NCBI RefSeq assembly: GCF_031455095.1 | Contig: NZ_JAVDSB010000008.1 | Span: 1-64,000, forward strand | Source: Paenibacillus_E qinlingensis_A | Lineage (GTDB): Bacteria > Bacillota > Bacilli > Paenibacillales > NBRC-103111 | Direction: 5' to 3' | Length of the DNA stretch: 64,000 nt | Shown here: positions 34,501 through 43,630 of the stretch, one piece after another | Numbering within the stretch: position 1 is the first letter of the stretch | Layout of the letters: each line of letters begins with the position of its first letter | The notes under the pieces: model-generated | Databases searched by the model: none | What the model was told of the DNA's origin: nothing | Seen by the model: the letters and a program-made list of their open reading frames with translations, nothing else | Position numbers and translations under genes: made by a program

Positions 34501-34594
34501 TATATTCCTATTAATATGTTGTTATCATTTTTTAGGATGAAGGACTCCGTTGCCCCTTCACCCCTTCGTCGGTATACATACCTCTTCGATTCGG

Positions 34595-35794
34595 CTACTT
34601 CTTCTTTTTCAACTCTTCAACAAGAGAATTTGATGTTGTGCCTGTGAGTCGCGTCTTCGTTTCGACTTCAACATTCACAGATAACTTTGTAAACAACTCC
34701 TGCCAGTTATCCTTTATTTGTTGCCAACCCTTCGGATCGTTACGATGAATCACTTCACCAAACCCGAAAATATCAGATTGATATTTCGCTTGAACTTCAT
34801 GAATGGTATGTTGGATAAGCTCTTTTAACTGCTTATTGGATCTTTCTTGAAGACCTTCAATCGTTTCTAACTTCATCAAGTCAACTTGACATTTGACCTC
34901 TGCCACGTTTTGTTCAACCAGCAGCCGAATATCGATTTGAGGCTCCCCGTTCTTGATGACACCTTTCATATTTGACTTTGTATTTAACACTTCGAATGAG
35001 ATCTGTCCGCCATCCGCGCACGTCACATTGCCAATCGTTCGTTTCACATTACCCTCAATATAATTGTAACCTTTGCTATCTGCTTCATCTAACCAGCCGA
35101 CCAGCTTATCTTTTTGAAATACCGCCAACCCTACTAAGCGTACATTGCCATTTGGCGTGGTTGATTCCAAATTATCCAGTGATCTGCCCACCTTGAGATC
35201 ACCTGTTCTTTCAATGCCAGATAACACTGGATTTTTGCCTTGGCTGACCAAGTCAGTAATGAGTTCGTCTAGTGTGATTGTCGTCGTAGGCGCCCACTCT
35301 CTAGACGATACGCGTAAAGTGTCAAATAGACTGTTGGATGGAATGGGTTCTAGTGCCGTCAAGATTGACAGGACATCTGCTCCTTTTCCTCCTTTTGCAA
35401 TAATAATGGAGAAATCATTTCTAAATTCGTGATCACGGGAGATATAATCTAAAGTGTCCGCAATGCCTACCCGAGCTAGTGATTCCCCAATGGCTAGAAC
35501 ACGCAGATGCGAAACATAAGGTTTTCTAGGACAAACCGTCATCATTTTTCTTAGAGCTTCAGCTAACGTATCTGCTTTACTTTTATACATGATGGCAGGA
35601 ATGCGAGTTGATCCCCCCTTGGCATTAATTTGTTGTGGTTCAACTACTTGAATAGATACTTCAATCTGATCATCACTGTTATCAATGGCCATTCCTACCA
35701 CAAATGCCAAATCAGTTAACTCGTTACGATTCCAACAACCGGTTAGAACAATAACGATCCCCATAAACAAGAGAGCAAGAACTCGCTTTCTCAC
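34595..35794 (-). CDS. germinant receptor C subunit (GerKC/GerAC-type lipoprotein)
   Basis: A 399-residue lipoprotein with lipobox VLTGC (near Cys20) and the GerC domains: NRNELTDLAFVVGMAIDN, CPRKPYVSHLRVLAIGESLARVGIADTLDYISRD, and the C-terminal block KELIQHTIHEVQAKYQSDIFGFGEVIHRNDPKGW. It sits on the outer face of the inner spore membrane as part of the nutrient receptor that starts germination. The start is GTG 35794, with GAGGGAGG within the end of the A-subunit gene 6 bases away, so the two are co-translated. Confidence 0.9.
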   Translation of the reverse strand: MRKRVLALLFMGIVIVLTGCWNRNELTDLAFVVGMAIDNSDDQIEVSIQVVEPQQINAKGGSTRIPAIMYKSKADTLAEALRKMMTVCPRKPYVSHLRVLAIGESLARVGIADTLDYISRDHEFRNDFSIIIAKGGKGADVLSILTALEPIPSNSLFDTLRVSSREWAPTTTITLDELITDLVSQGKNPVLSGIERTGDLKVGRSLDNLESTTPNGNVRLVGLAVFQKDKLVGWLDEADSKGYNYIEGNVKRTIGNVTCADGGQISFEVLNTKSNMKGVIKNGEPQIDIRLLVEQNVAEVKCQVDLMKLETIEGLQERSNKQLKELIQHTIHEVQAKYQSDIFGFGEVIHRNDPKGWQQIKDNWQELFTKLSVNVEVETKTRLTGTTSNSLVEELKKKK

Positions 35795-35800
35795 AATAGG

Positions 35801-37408
35801 CTAACCTCCCTCTGGATTCCTTGTAGGTGGAGATGGCGAATCCGTCTGTTCACGAATCATGTTATGCTTGTTCAGTATCCGAGGCCGGGAAACCATCCCC
35901 CACCAAGGTACCCGTATAATGGTATCCTTGTTATCCTTTAACTGAAAGGGAGCAAAAGGGCTGAGATAAGGGACGCCAAATGATCGTAAACTACCCAAAT
36001 GATGTACCAAAATAATTACCCCAATGATAATACCGTACAAGCCAAATGAGGCGGCAAGTGCCATCATCGGAAATCGAAGCATACGAACGGATACAGAAAT
36101 AGTGAAAGCAGGCACAGCAAAGCTTGCAATTGCCGTGATAGAAACAACGATAACCATGGCCGCTGATACGAATCCGGCATCCACAGCAGCGGTACCCATA
36201 ACCAATGTTCCGACAATACTAATGGCGGTCACAATCGATTTGGGCATGCGCAAACCGCCCTCACGTAATATTTCAAAGGTCACTTCCATAATCAATGCTT
36301 CTATAAAAGCAGGAAAGGGAACTCCCTCTCGCTGCGCAGCCAAACTAATGAGGAGTAACGTTGGCAGCATTTCCTGGTGAAAGGTCGTAACGGCAATGAA
36401 CAAAGATGGACCTAATAAAGCAATACAAAATGAGCTATAACGTAAGATGCGAATAAGGGTAGAGATATCCCAGCGCTGATAGTAATCCTCTGCGGCCTGT
36501 AAGAAGGAGACAAGTAATGCGGGCACGACGAGCACCACCGGTGTTCCGTCGACGAGTATGGCTACTTTCCCTTCTAACAGCTCGCCAGCAATAACATCCG
36601 GCCGTTCGGTGTTGTACACGGTTGGGAATGGCGTATACGTTTTATCCTCGATCATATCCTCGATATAACCGCTTTCCAATATCCCATCAATATCGATTCG
36701 ATCTAGCCGACTACGGACTTCTTCTACAATGGAATCATCAGCAATTCCTTTCAAGTACATAATCGCAACATCGGTTTGCGTGACTCTTCCTATTTTTCTA
36801 GATTCCATCCAGAGATTAGGATCTTTTATCTTTCGGCGAATTAAGGCCGTATTCGTTCTAATATTTTCAGAAAATCCTTCCTTTGGCCCGCGCATAACCG
36901 TTTCATTGGAGGGTTCCGTAACACCACGTTCATTCCAGCCACGCAGACCAATGACAATGCCCTGTGTGTGTCCGTCCAACAAGAGAATGACATCCCCAGA
37001 TAATAAAGAGGTGTAGAGGGATTTGAAATCAATGACGTCATGAACTTCTCCAACAGCTAGGATACGATTTTTTAATTGCTGCATAACCGAATTCTCGGTG
37101 TCCGCTGTTGCGGTCGATTCAAAGTGCACTTCAGGTAATAGTGAATCCCGGATAAAATTTTGTACTGAAATGGCATTGGAAAGTCCATCTGTATAGAAAA
37201 TACAAGCCTTAAGTGCTCCTTCCGTACCTAGGATGAACTCCCTAGCTACAAGGTCTGAGCTGTTGCCAAGCTTTGTCTTTATCTCTTGTACATTATCCTG
37301 CAGATCCGTATACAGTAGGTCGAGTGATGCTTCCATACCTGAACTGTGTGGCTGGAGCGAACTATGATTAGAACTTCTTTTGGTTAATTTCTTAAAGAGA
37401 TCCATCAT
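35801..37408 (-). CDS. germinant receptor A subunit (GerKA/GerAA-type)
   Basis: A 535-residue GerA family protein: a cytoplasmic N-terminal domain (DLVAREFILGT, GDVILLLDGHTQGIVIGLRGWNERGVTEPSNETVMRGPKEGF) and a membrane domain with about five helices (PALLVSFLQAAEDYYQRWD, MLPTLLLISLAAQREGVPFPAFIEALIMEVTFEILREGGLRMP). The Pro/Gln/Asp-rich C-terminal tail ends in EGG. It assembles with B and C subunits in the inner spore membrane. Its B subunit gene is divergent across a 165-base gap, unlike the usual A-B-C operon. The ligand is unknown. Confidence 0.92.
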   Translation of the reverse strand: MMDLFKKLTKRSSNHSSLQPHSSGMEASLDLLYTDLQDNVQEIKTKLGNSSDLVAREFILGTEGALKACIFYTDGLSNAISVQNFIRDSLLPEVHFESTATADTENSVMQQLKNRILAVGEVHDVIDFKSLYTSLLSGDVILLLDGHTQGIVIGLRGWNERGVTEPSNETVMRGPKEGFSENIRTNTALIRRKIKDPNLWMESRKIGRVTQTDVAIMYLKGIADDSIVEEVRSRLDRIDIDGILESGYIEDMIEDKTYTPFPTVYNTERPDVIAGELLEGKVAILVDGTPVVLVVPALLVSFLQAAEDYYQRWDISTLIRILRYSSFCIALLGPSLFIAVTTFHQEMLPTLLLISLAAQREGVPFPAFIEALIMEVTFEILREGGLRMPKSIVTAISIVGTLVMGTAAVDAGFVSAAMVIVVSITAIASFAVPAFTISVSVRMLRFPMMALAASFGLYGIIIGVIILVHHLGSLRSFGVPYLSPFAPFQLKDNKDTIIRVPWWGMVSRPRILNKHNMIREQTDSPSPPTRNPEGG

Positions 37409-37573
37409 GTAATCCTCTCAGATCATTTTTTTTAATATTTCCCATAATCTCCAATATTATTTGTGATTTGGGCCCTACTCTTCCCATGACTTTATTTCTA
37501 AAACAGCTTTTACAATTCGCGATATGGGTAATAATTGAAAGAAGATACCTTAACAACAAGATAGGGGACTTCG

Positions 37574-38701
37574 ATGATAAAAGAGAAAATCAATAGCGGA
37601 CAAATGTTTGCATGGATGATGATGTTTGAAATAGGCAACGCCATTATCATTAACATCGGTATGGAAGCCAAACAATCTGCCTGGATCGTTATTCTACTAG
37701 CGATGTTAGCTGGGGTTGCTACTTATCTGTTCATCTATGTCCCCCTATTTCGCTTATATCCGAATCACTCCTTTACCAAATATACGCAACTCGTTTTTGG
37801 TAAATATGTGGGTTGGCTCCTTAGTTTCTTCTATCTTGTTTACTTTACTTATGTATCCGGTAGAAACTTAATGGATTTCGGTGCGCTTACCTCGACGATT
37901 TCCTATAATGAAACCCCCATTTCCATCCTTAATGGCATCATGATTCTTGCACTAATCTATGGTTTAACTAGAGGTATTGAAGTGTATGTTCGATCCGTTG
38001 AGATCTTTTTCAGTTTATTTATTGTCGTTTTTATCTTTGGTGTTCTCCTCCTTATCATTTCTAGGCAAATGGAGGTGAATAACCTGAAGCCCATAATCGA
38101 TAATGGATGGAAACCCATTTTCCATGCCGCATTTCCTCTCGTATATACGTTTCCCTTTGCTGAAATGGTCACGTTTACGATGTTTTTACCGTTCTTGAAT
38201 AACTCCCAAGCCGCTGCAAAAGTCGGTGTCATTAGTATCTTACTTTCTGGCCTGATCTTAAGTCTAACGACCCTTCTCAATGTGGCTGTTCTCGGTGTCT
38301 ACCATACGCAAAACGCTGTATTCCCCTTAATTGAGACCATGGGCGAAATCAATATCGGCGAATTTTTACAGCGCTTAGATTCACTTGTTGTCATTATTTT
38401 CGTGATCACTAGCTTTTTCAAAGTAGGCACTTTTTTTCTTGCTGCCATTATTGCAGCTTCTGATATATTTCAAGTGAATAACTACCGAAAACTAGCCCTG
38501 CCCATTGGAATCGTCATCCTGCTATCTTCCATTCTCATGTCCTCGAACTTCGTCGAGCACCTCGATGAAGGTTTGAATGTATTGCCTCGCTATATCCAAC
38601 TTCCCATCCAGACGGGGATTCCCTTACTGATCCTACTTATTGCGCTATTTCGTAAACACATCGGACGTGGTGCCCGACAAGAACATGATCAAAAGGAATA
38701 A
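37574..38701 (+). CDS. germinant receptor B subunit (GerKB/GerAB-type, APC superfamily)
   Basis: A 375-residue membrane protein with about ten helices, related to amino acid permeases, which probably holds the germinant-binding site. The start IKEKINSGQMFAWMMMFEIGNAIIINIG, then FRLYPNHSFTKYTQLVFGKYVGWLLSFFYL and the LPRYIQLPIQ region mark the Spore_permease family. The ribosome site AGGGGA is 8 bases before the ATG. It is divergent from the A-C pair, so the two units share the 37409-37573 control region, which should carry forespore (sigma-G) promoters in both directions, although I could not assign them with confidence. Confidence 0.9.
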   Translation: MIKEKINSGQMFAWMMMFEIGNAIIINIGMEAKQSAWIVILLAMLAGVATYLFIYVPLFRLYPNHSFTKYTQLVFGKYVGWLLSFFYLVYFTYVSGRNLMDFGALTSTISYNETPISILNGIMILALIYGLTRGIEVYVRSVEIFFSLFIVVFIFGVLLLIISRQMEVNNLKPIIDNGWKPIFHAAFPLVYTFPFAEMVTFTMFLPFLNNSQAAAKVGVISILLSGLILSLTTLLNVAVLGVYHTQNAVFPLIETMGEINIGEFLQRLDSLVVIIFVITSFFKVGTFFLAAIIAASDIFQVNNYRKLALPIGIVILLSSILMSSNFVEHLDEGLNVLPRYIQLPIQTGIPLLILLIALFRKHIGRGARQEHDQKE

Positions 38702-38705
38702 GAAA

Positions 38706-38742
38706 GAACATACAGTTACAAATGGCTGTATGTTACTTTCCG
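38706..38742. terminator. hairpin between the B-subunit and GH42 genes
   Basis: ACATACAG pairs with CTGTATGT around TTACAAATGG and is followed by TACTTTCC. It lies between two converging genes and may serve both; the T-run is weak. Confidence 0.5.
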
Positions 38743-38754
38743 TCCAATACACGG

Positions 38755-40815
38755 TCAGTTGGCCGAACGTTTAACCAGCTCTATCCCGTTAACGGGAAGT
38801 TCAATAACCCCTTTCAAGAACTCATTGGAATCCAGATGTGTATAACATTGATCGTCCAGAGAAACTTGCGTCATTTTCCCGCTAAAATTCATAATAAACA
38901 GATAATCAGTCACACCGTCTGTCCGCACCTGAGCAGTGACTCCTTGTGGGAGATCCGTGTCTATGGCACGAGCAACGCCAGTTTGTTTGATGAGTTTACT
39001 GTAAAAAGCCTGTAGAAAATCCGACTTCATCCGCGTCGCCATATGATATGCTTGACCATCGCCGAATCGATTCACTGTGAGCGCCGGCTGGCCTGCATAG
39101 AAGCTATCCGTATACACACCTAGAACCTCTGCTCCCTCCGTGTGAATCATTTCGCAAATCTCATGTGACTCGAAAGTCCCCGTCAATTCGAGAGGATTGG
39201 CAGGTGACAGGGCTACCCCATTCCGATCGTGATCATATAGACCTTCAATCTCCTCAGCCCAAATACCTAGCGTTTTACGGAGCGGACCGGGAAAGCCGCC
39301 TAGATGGCATAGGTCGTGTTCGTCAACAACGCCTGACCAATATGTTGTGACCAGCGTCCCACCCTCAGCGACGAATTGTTCGAGCTTTCTCCCCGTTTCT
39401 TCCCGGCATAGGTATAACATAGGCGCAATAATAAGCTTGTAGGGGGATAGTTCGTCCTCAGAACCAATGACATCTACGGCTACGCCTTCCTCCCAAAACG
39501 CTCGGTGATGTGCAAGCACGGTTCGTTCATAATGAATGCCCATATTGCGTGGACCTTGCGCATCTTTGATCGCCCACCGATTATCCCAATCGAATAGAAT
39601 CGCTGTCTCAGCTCGCGTCGTCGTCCCGACAATTTTTGAGATATCAGATAAAGTTTGCCCTAGCTCTGCTACATCTTTAAATACGCGTGTATGTTCATGC
39701 CCAACATGGTCAACGACGGCACCATGGAATTTCTCGCTGGAGCCTCGACTTTTACGCCATTGAAAATATTGCACAGAATCTGAGCCATGCGCTACAGCTT
39801 GAAGTGAGGAAAGCCTGTGCATGCCTGGTTGTTTCAGCTTGCTGACCGGCTGCCAGTTCGTCAAGCTTGGCGTGCATTCCATGAGCAGAAAAGGCTTTTG
39901 TTTCAATGAACGGAACAGGTCGTGATAGAATGCAACTGTAGCTGCCAGCTCACTGTCATCCTGGTGTTCATGCCAAGTAGGGTAAGCATCCCAGGAAATG
40001 ACGTCCAAAATATCGGCAAACTTACGGTAATCCAAGCCTTCAATTAAGTGCATGTTGGTCGTTACCGGCAGGTCGGAATTTGCTCCCCGAATGGCATCAA
40101 TTTCATGCTTGCAGAAGTCGACGGTTTGATCTGTAACGAATCGACGCCAATCCAAATTATGAGCGTGTACCATGCTCTCGCCATGCGGTGCCGGAGATTC
40201 GACCTGATTCCAGTCCGTGTACGTATGCGCCCAGAATGACGTCCACCATTTTGCGTTAAGTACTTCGAGCGTTCCGTATTTCTTTTCCAGCCAATCTCGG
40301 AAGGCATTCTGACAATACTCACAATGGCAATCCCCACCAAACTCATTGGAAATGTGCCAGCCGATAACTGCTGGATGCCCCCCATAGCGTTGAGCCAGCT
40401 TCGAATTCATGATCGCTGTCTTCTCTCTGTACACAGGGCTTGTGTAGCAATGATTGTGCCTGAGGCCATGCAAATTGCGTACGCGATTCGCTTCAACTCT
40501 TCTCACTTCTGGATACTTCTCAGACATCCAGGCTGGCCTTGCTCCACTCGGCGTTGCTAGCCATGCATAAATGCCATTCTCTGCAAATGTATCCAGTAGC
40601 CTGTCCATCCATTCAAATGTGAAGGTTCCCTCTGTTGGCTCTAAAGCCGCCCAGGCAAAAATTCCAATCGCCATCACATTGCAATTAGCAAGCTTCATTA
40701 ATCGGATGTCCTCTTCCAAAATTCGCGGATCGTGCAGCCATTGGTCGGGATTATAATCAGCACCGTGCATCAAGACCGGCAGTTTCGAACTTATCGGTGG
40801 AATCTTACGAGACAT
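38755..40815 (-). CDS. beta-galactosidase, GH42
   Basis: About 686 residues, cytoplasmic. The GH42 pattern is complete: GADYNPDQWL at the start, acid/base Glu158 in WHISNEFGG, nucleophile Glu313 in LMECTPS, and the zinc cysteines 123, 163, 165 and 168. The central trimerisation domain (IIAPMLYLCREETGRKLEQFVAEGGTLVTTYWSG) and C-terminal beta domain follow. It releases galactose from short oligosaccharides. The start is ATG 40815, 8 bases after AGGAG; the GTG at 40824 overlaps that site. Divergent from an AraC regulator, which probably controls it. Confidence 0.94.
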   Translation of the reverse strand: MSRKIPPISSKLPVLMHGADYNPDQWLHDPRILEEDIRLMKLANCNVMAIGIFAWAALEPTEGTFTFEWMDRLLDTFAENGIYAWLATPSGARPAWMSEKYPEVRRVEANRVRNLHGLRHNHCYTSPVYREKTAIMNSKLAQRYGGHPAVIGWHISNEFGGDCHCEYCQNAFRDWLEKKYGTLEVLNAKWWTSFWAHTYTDWNQVESPAPHGESMVHAHNLDWRRFVTDQTVDFCKHEIDAIRGANSDLPVTTNMHLIEGLDYRKFADILDVISWDAYPTWHEHQDDSELAATVAFYHDLFRSLKQKPFLLMECTPSLTNWQPVSKLKQPGMHRLSSLQAVAHGSDSVQYFQWRKSRGSSEKFHGAVVDHVGHEHTRVFKDVAELGQTLSDISKIVGTTTRAETAILFDWDNRWAIKDAQGPRNMGIHYERTVLAHHRAFWEEGVAVDVIGSEDELSPYKLIIAPMLYLCREETGRKLEQFVAEGGTLVTTYWSGVVDEHDLCHLGGFPGPLRKTLGIWAEEIEGLYDHDRNGVALSPANPLELTGTFESHEICEMIHTEGAEVLGVYTDSFYAGQPALTVNRFGDGQAYHMATRMKSDFLQAFYSKLIKQTGVARAIDTDLPQGVTAQVRTDGVTDYLFIMNFSGKMTQVSLDDQCYTHLDSNEFLKGVIELPVNGIELVKRSAN

Positions 40816-40943
40816 CCAAATCACTCCTATTTCATATCGCTATGACTTCATTATTTATTTTGATTATAGGGGAAATAGTTACTATACTAGTAGAACAGAA
40901 GATATCAAAAATCGTACAATATGAACATGGTGGTGAAGTCAAC

Positions 40944-41777
40944 ATGATGCCATTTCTAATTGCTGAACTAGCAACGCTTGATAACTTAGTCCCCCTTTAT
41001 GTGTATTGTGTTGGCAGCCATGAACAGAAGCAGCTTTTGCGACCTAATGGCTATCCTGCTCATCAGCTCTTCCTATGTCGCAGCGGCAAAGGCATTTTCC
41101 AGATTTCTGGCACACGTGAAATGGAAATGAGTCCCGGTACCATGCTCATTCTTCCTGCCAACGTGCCCCACGAGTATTTCCCAGCACCAGGGGAAGACGT
41201 ATGGGAGCTAGGTTTCGTGGCTTTCAACGGCACATCAGCCCCTACATTTGTAGACCATCTTGGCAGCCAGATACCCACGCAACTCAACGAGACCCTGTTT
41301 CATGAGCTATGGCATAAGCTTGAGTCCTTGTGGCATCTGCTCAGCTTAAATGGCGAAAATAGCTACTGGGAAGCGTCCCGGCGGATGTACGATATGCTCT
41401 TACATATCCTTGAAAGCCAAACTAGCCCTGAGCTGAAGCAACGTGTCCATGCAGCAGGGCAACCTAATATCGCTCTCCAAGAAGCGATCAAGCTAATCCA
41501 CGACCACTATAACGAGCGCTTGCTGCTCGCTAACTTGGCGAGAACAGTCGGTTACTCCATTCAGCATTTTAACCGACTATTCATCAGCAGCTATGGCGTT
41601 ACGCCGCAGCAATATATTCAACAAATTCGCATGCGCCGCTCGATCCAGCTCCTGCAGGATCACCCTGGCATCTCCATTGAAAAAGTAGCACAGCAAATGG
41701 GCATGGAGACCAGCTATTTCATTCGTATCTTCAAACGAACCTATGGCCAGACCCCCAAACAATTTATCAAAAAATGA
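40944..41777 (+). CDS. AraC family transcriptional regulator
   Basis: About 277 residues: an N-terminal cupin-like domain (YPAHQLFLCRSGKGIFQI, SPGTMLILPANVPHEYFP) and a C-terminal AraC domain (RLLLANLARTVGYSIQHFNRLFISSYGVTPQQYIQQIRM, then SIEKVAQQMGMETSYFIRIFKRTYGQTPKQFI). The start is ATG 40944, 8 bases after GGTGGTG. The frame is open to 40797, but that would overlap the start of the divergent GH42 gene and add a hydrophobic stretch not usual for the family. It probably activates the GH42 gene in response to a galactoside; the effector is inferred. Confidence 0.87.
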   Translation: MMPFLIAELATLDNLVPLYVYCVGSHEQKQLLRPNGYPAHQLFLCRSGKGIFQISGTREMEMSPGTMLILPANVPHEYFPAPGEDVWELGFVAFNGTSAPTFVDHLGSQIPTQLNETLFHELWHKLESLWHLLSLNGENSYWEASRRMYDMLLHILESQTSPELKQRVHAAGQPNIALQEAIKLIHDHYNERLLLANLARTVGYSIQHFNRLFISSYGVTPQQYIQQIRMRRSIQLLQDHPGISIEKVAQQMGMETSYFIRIFKRTYGQTPKQFIKK

Positions 41778-41817
41778 TCATTTACGGTGACGAATGGTGA
41801 TTCAAAAAGAGATGACA

Positions 41818-41850
41818 AAGAGCGTCATAATCATCCGATTATGACGCTCC
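41818..41850 (+). terminator. terminator of the AraC gene
   Basis: GAGCGTCATAAT pairs perfectly with ATTATGACGCTC around CATCCG and is followed by CTTTATT. It may also serve the converging small gene. Confidence 0.82.
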
Positions 41851-41879
41851 TTTATTGTTGTGTTATAAATATCTTCTAA

Positions 41880-42107
41880 TTATTTTTCTTGTTTACTCGT
41901 TTTATTCAGCATCAGCTTGATTGGCGCTATCAGTAAGAACACAAACATAAAGATCAAAAGAACATGTTCCGGTGCTGACATTGCGCGAAAATGATTCATC
42001 ATATTATCAAGGGAGTGATACAAGCTAAAGCCGAGGAGGATATCCATCTCAATGACGAATACGATATTAAATACCAGTACAATAACAAATATACCGACAA
42101 TTTTCAT
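41880..42107 (-). CDS. small membrane protein (75 aa)
   Basis: Two hydrophobic helices (about residues 3-25, VGIFVIVLVFNIVFVIEM, and 48-66, VLLIFMFVFLLIAPIKLML) joined by an amphipathic loop with His/Met/Asn, ending in a basic NKTSKQEK tail. The ribosome site GGAGG is 5 bases before the ATG, so it is surely translated. I do not recognise a family. It stands alone between two plus-strand genes. Confidence 0.75.
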   Translation of the reverse strand: MKIVGIFVIVLVFNIVFVIEMDILLGFSLYHSLDNMMNHFRAMSAPEHVLLIFMFVFLLIAPIKLMLNKTSKQEK

Positions 42108-42294
42108 TATTCCTCCCCCTTCGCTGTAAATGTTCGTGTTACCATTAACCTAACCTAAAATTTCGTTTCTACACCTTTCCCTACAAAATTGTTGGCACGG
42201 TGCCAGCCATGTTGACTTCAAATAGGCGAAGTGTTATACCTGTTAGGGTACATTAAATTGCGGAATGCATGCGCTCCGTTTCCAGGAGGAATTT

Positions 42295-42894
42295 ATGATG
42301 AATCATCACTTTTTTGCCTATCTATATCGTCTCAAATATATCGACCGCTGGAGCCTCATGTGGAACATGCGCCGCGAGAACGTAGCCGAGCATTCCTTCT
42401 ACGTAGCTTCTATTGCTCATATGCTGTGCACAATCTCCAACGAAGTCTATGGTGGCAATGTACCCACGGACCGCGTTGTCTCCATCGCCTTGTTCCACGA
42501 TGCCTCTGAGGTGCTGACAGGTGATATCCCTCAGCCTGTCAAACACAACAATGAGCAAATTCTGCGGAATTTCCGCGAGATCGAGGACGTAGCTGTAGAA
42601 CGTTTAATCAGCACGATTCCACCTGCGCTTAGCAACATCTACCGCGGCCTCATTCAAGATCCCGACCCTGAGCTCTACCGCTGGGTCAAAGCCGCTGATT
42701 TGATCGAAGCCTACATCAAATGTCTAACTGAGCTCTCTACCGGTAATCGAGAATTCGTCGTCGCCAAGCAGCAAGTGCTCGACAGTCTGAAGAAGATGAA
42801 CATGCCGGAAGTCGATTACTTCTTGGAGCATATGAGCGCATCTTTCGAGAAAACATTAGACGAGATTACGTTAGATATCGCGGATCCGAGCTAG
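42295..42894 (+). CDS. yfbR: 5'-deoxynucleotidase, YfbR-type HD-domain protein
   Basis: About 199 residues. The HD pattern is clear: RRENVAEHSFYVA (first His), ALFHDASEVLTGDIPQPVKHNN (His-Asp pair) and VKAADLIEAYIKCLTE (final Asp). YfbR removes phosphate from deoxynucleoside 5'-monophosphates with a divalent metal. The start is ATG 42295, 5 bases after AGGAGG, or the adjacent ATG 42298 at 8 bases; the frame is open to 42265 without a site. It is monocistronic, with a strong terminator behind. Confidence 0.88.
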   Translation: MMNHHFFAYLYRLKYIDRWSLMWNMRRENVAEHSFYVASIAHMLCTISNEVYGGNVPTDRVVSIALFHDASEVLTGDIPQPVKHNNEQILRNFREIEDVAVERLISTIPPALSNIYRGLIQDPDPELYRWVKAADLIEAYIKCLTELSTGNREFVVAKQQVLDSLKKMNMPEVDYFLEHMSASFEKTLDEITLDIADPS

Positions 42895-42912
42895 GATTTC
42901 GGATCTTTCACA

Positions 42913-42966
42913 CAAAAGAACCTCTTATCCCGCATAATCCATGCGTTGTAAGAGGTTCTTTGTTTG
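42913..42966 (+). terminator. terminator of yfbR
   Basis: AAAGAACCTCTTA pairs with TAAGAGGTTCTTT around a loop containing a GCAT/ATGC inner stem. Bidirectional; it also ends the converging 144-residue gene. Confidence 0.82.
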
Positions 42967-42980
42967 TGTACATGTATCGA

Positions 42981-43415
42981 CTATCCCAAAATTTGAGGAT
43001 TTGTCATAACTAGAATAGCTAGGATAACTGAAATAGAAGCGATCCAGCTGAATGTTTTGATTTTAGCAGCATCCGTTGCCGTACTTTTCCCTGCTGCACT
43101 GTTCGCTTTTAACTTTTTGATGCGACCACCGATCATTCCTGTTACAGCCCCAACAATCACTAGAAGAATAACAGCTACCGCCATCCACAAGGCAGACGGC
43201 ATAGGATCGATTTGGCTTACCATCGCTCCACCGGAAAGGAAAGTAACAATCAATGAGAATTGACCAACACGATTCATCGTAGATAGCAACCCCATGAAGC
43301 TTTCTTGTCCTGCTCCAGATAAGCTTGCAGCTCGTCCCACAATGAAAGGGAAAACAACATAAGAGCCCAGCATTAAAGCACTAATTACATGTAAAAAAAT
43401 CATAACCTGGTACAT
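42981..43415 (-). CDS. four-helix membrane protein of unknown function
   Basis: A 144-residue integral membrane protein with four predicted helices: about 1-25 (MYQVMIFLHVISALMLGSYVVF), 52-70, 76-98 and 122-140. A basic linker (GGRIKKLKANSAAGKS) lies between helices 3 and 4. The LHVISA motif in helix 1 recalls small haem- or copper-linked membrane proteins (DUF2269-like), but one His is too little to assign it. The site GGAGG lies 9 bases before the ATG. No partner gene is on its strand. Confidence 0.75.
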   Translation of the reverse strand: MYQVMIFLHVISALMLGSYVVFPFIVGRAASLSGAGQESFMGLLSTMNRVGQFSLIVTFLSGGAMVSQIDPMPSALWMAVAVILLVIVGAVTGMIGGRIKKLKANSAAGKSTATDAAKIKTFSWIASISVILAILVMTNPQILG

Positions 43416-43576
43416 TGAGTCGACCTCCGCAATTTTAATTAGAATCGTTCTCTTTTAGTATACAGAATCGGCATGAACGTAACAAGAAAGCGATGTCATA
43501 TATTCCGTAATTTCACCATATCTCCATAAAAATGTGACTAAATACGCAGAAAACACCAGCACGCGCATCGCAACAT

Positions 43577-43616
43577 AAAAAAGACCAACCTCCTATAACT
43601 TAGGAAGCTGGCCATT
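43577..43616 (-). terminator. terminator of mdh
   Basis: On the minus strand GGCCAGCTTCCTA pairs with TAGGAGGTTGGTC with a few mismatches and runs into TTTTTTA. Confidence 0.7.
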
Positions 43617-43630
43617 GCTTATTATCTTGA

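Noticed and set aside
40797..40943. N-terminal extension of the AraC regulator (49 codons, hydrophobic)
   Set aside because: Would overlap the divergent GH42 start and lacks a ribosome site, while ATG 40944 has one and begins the expected domain.
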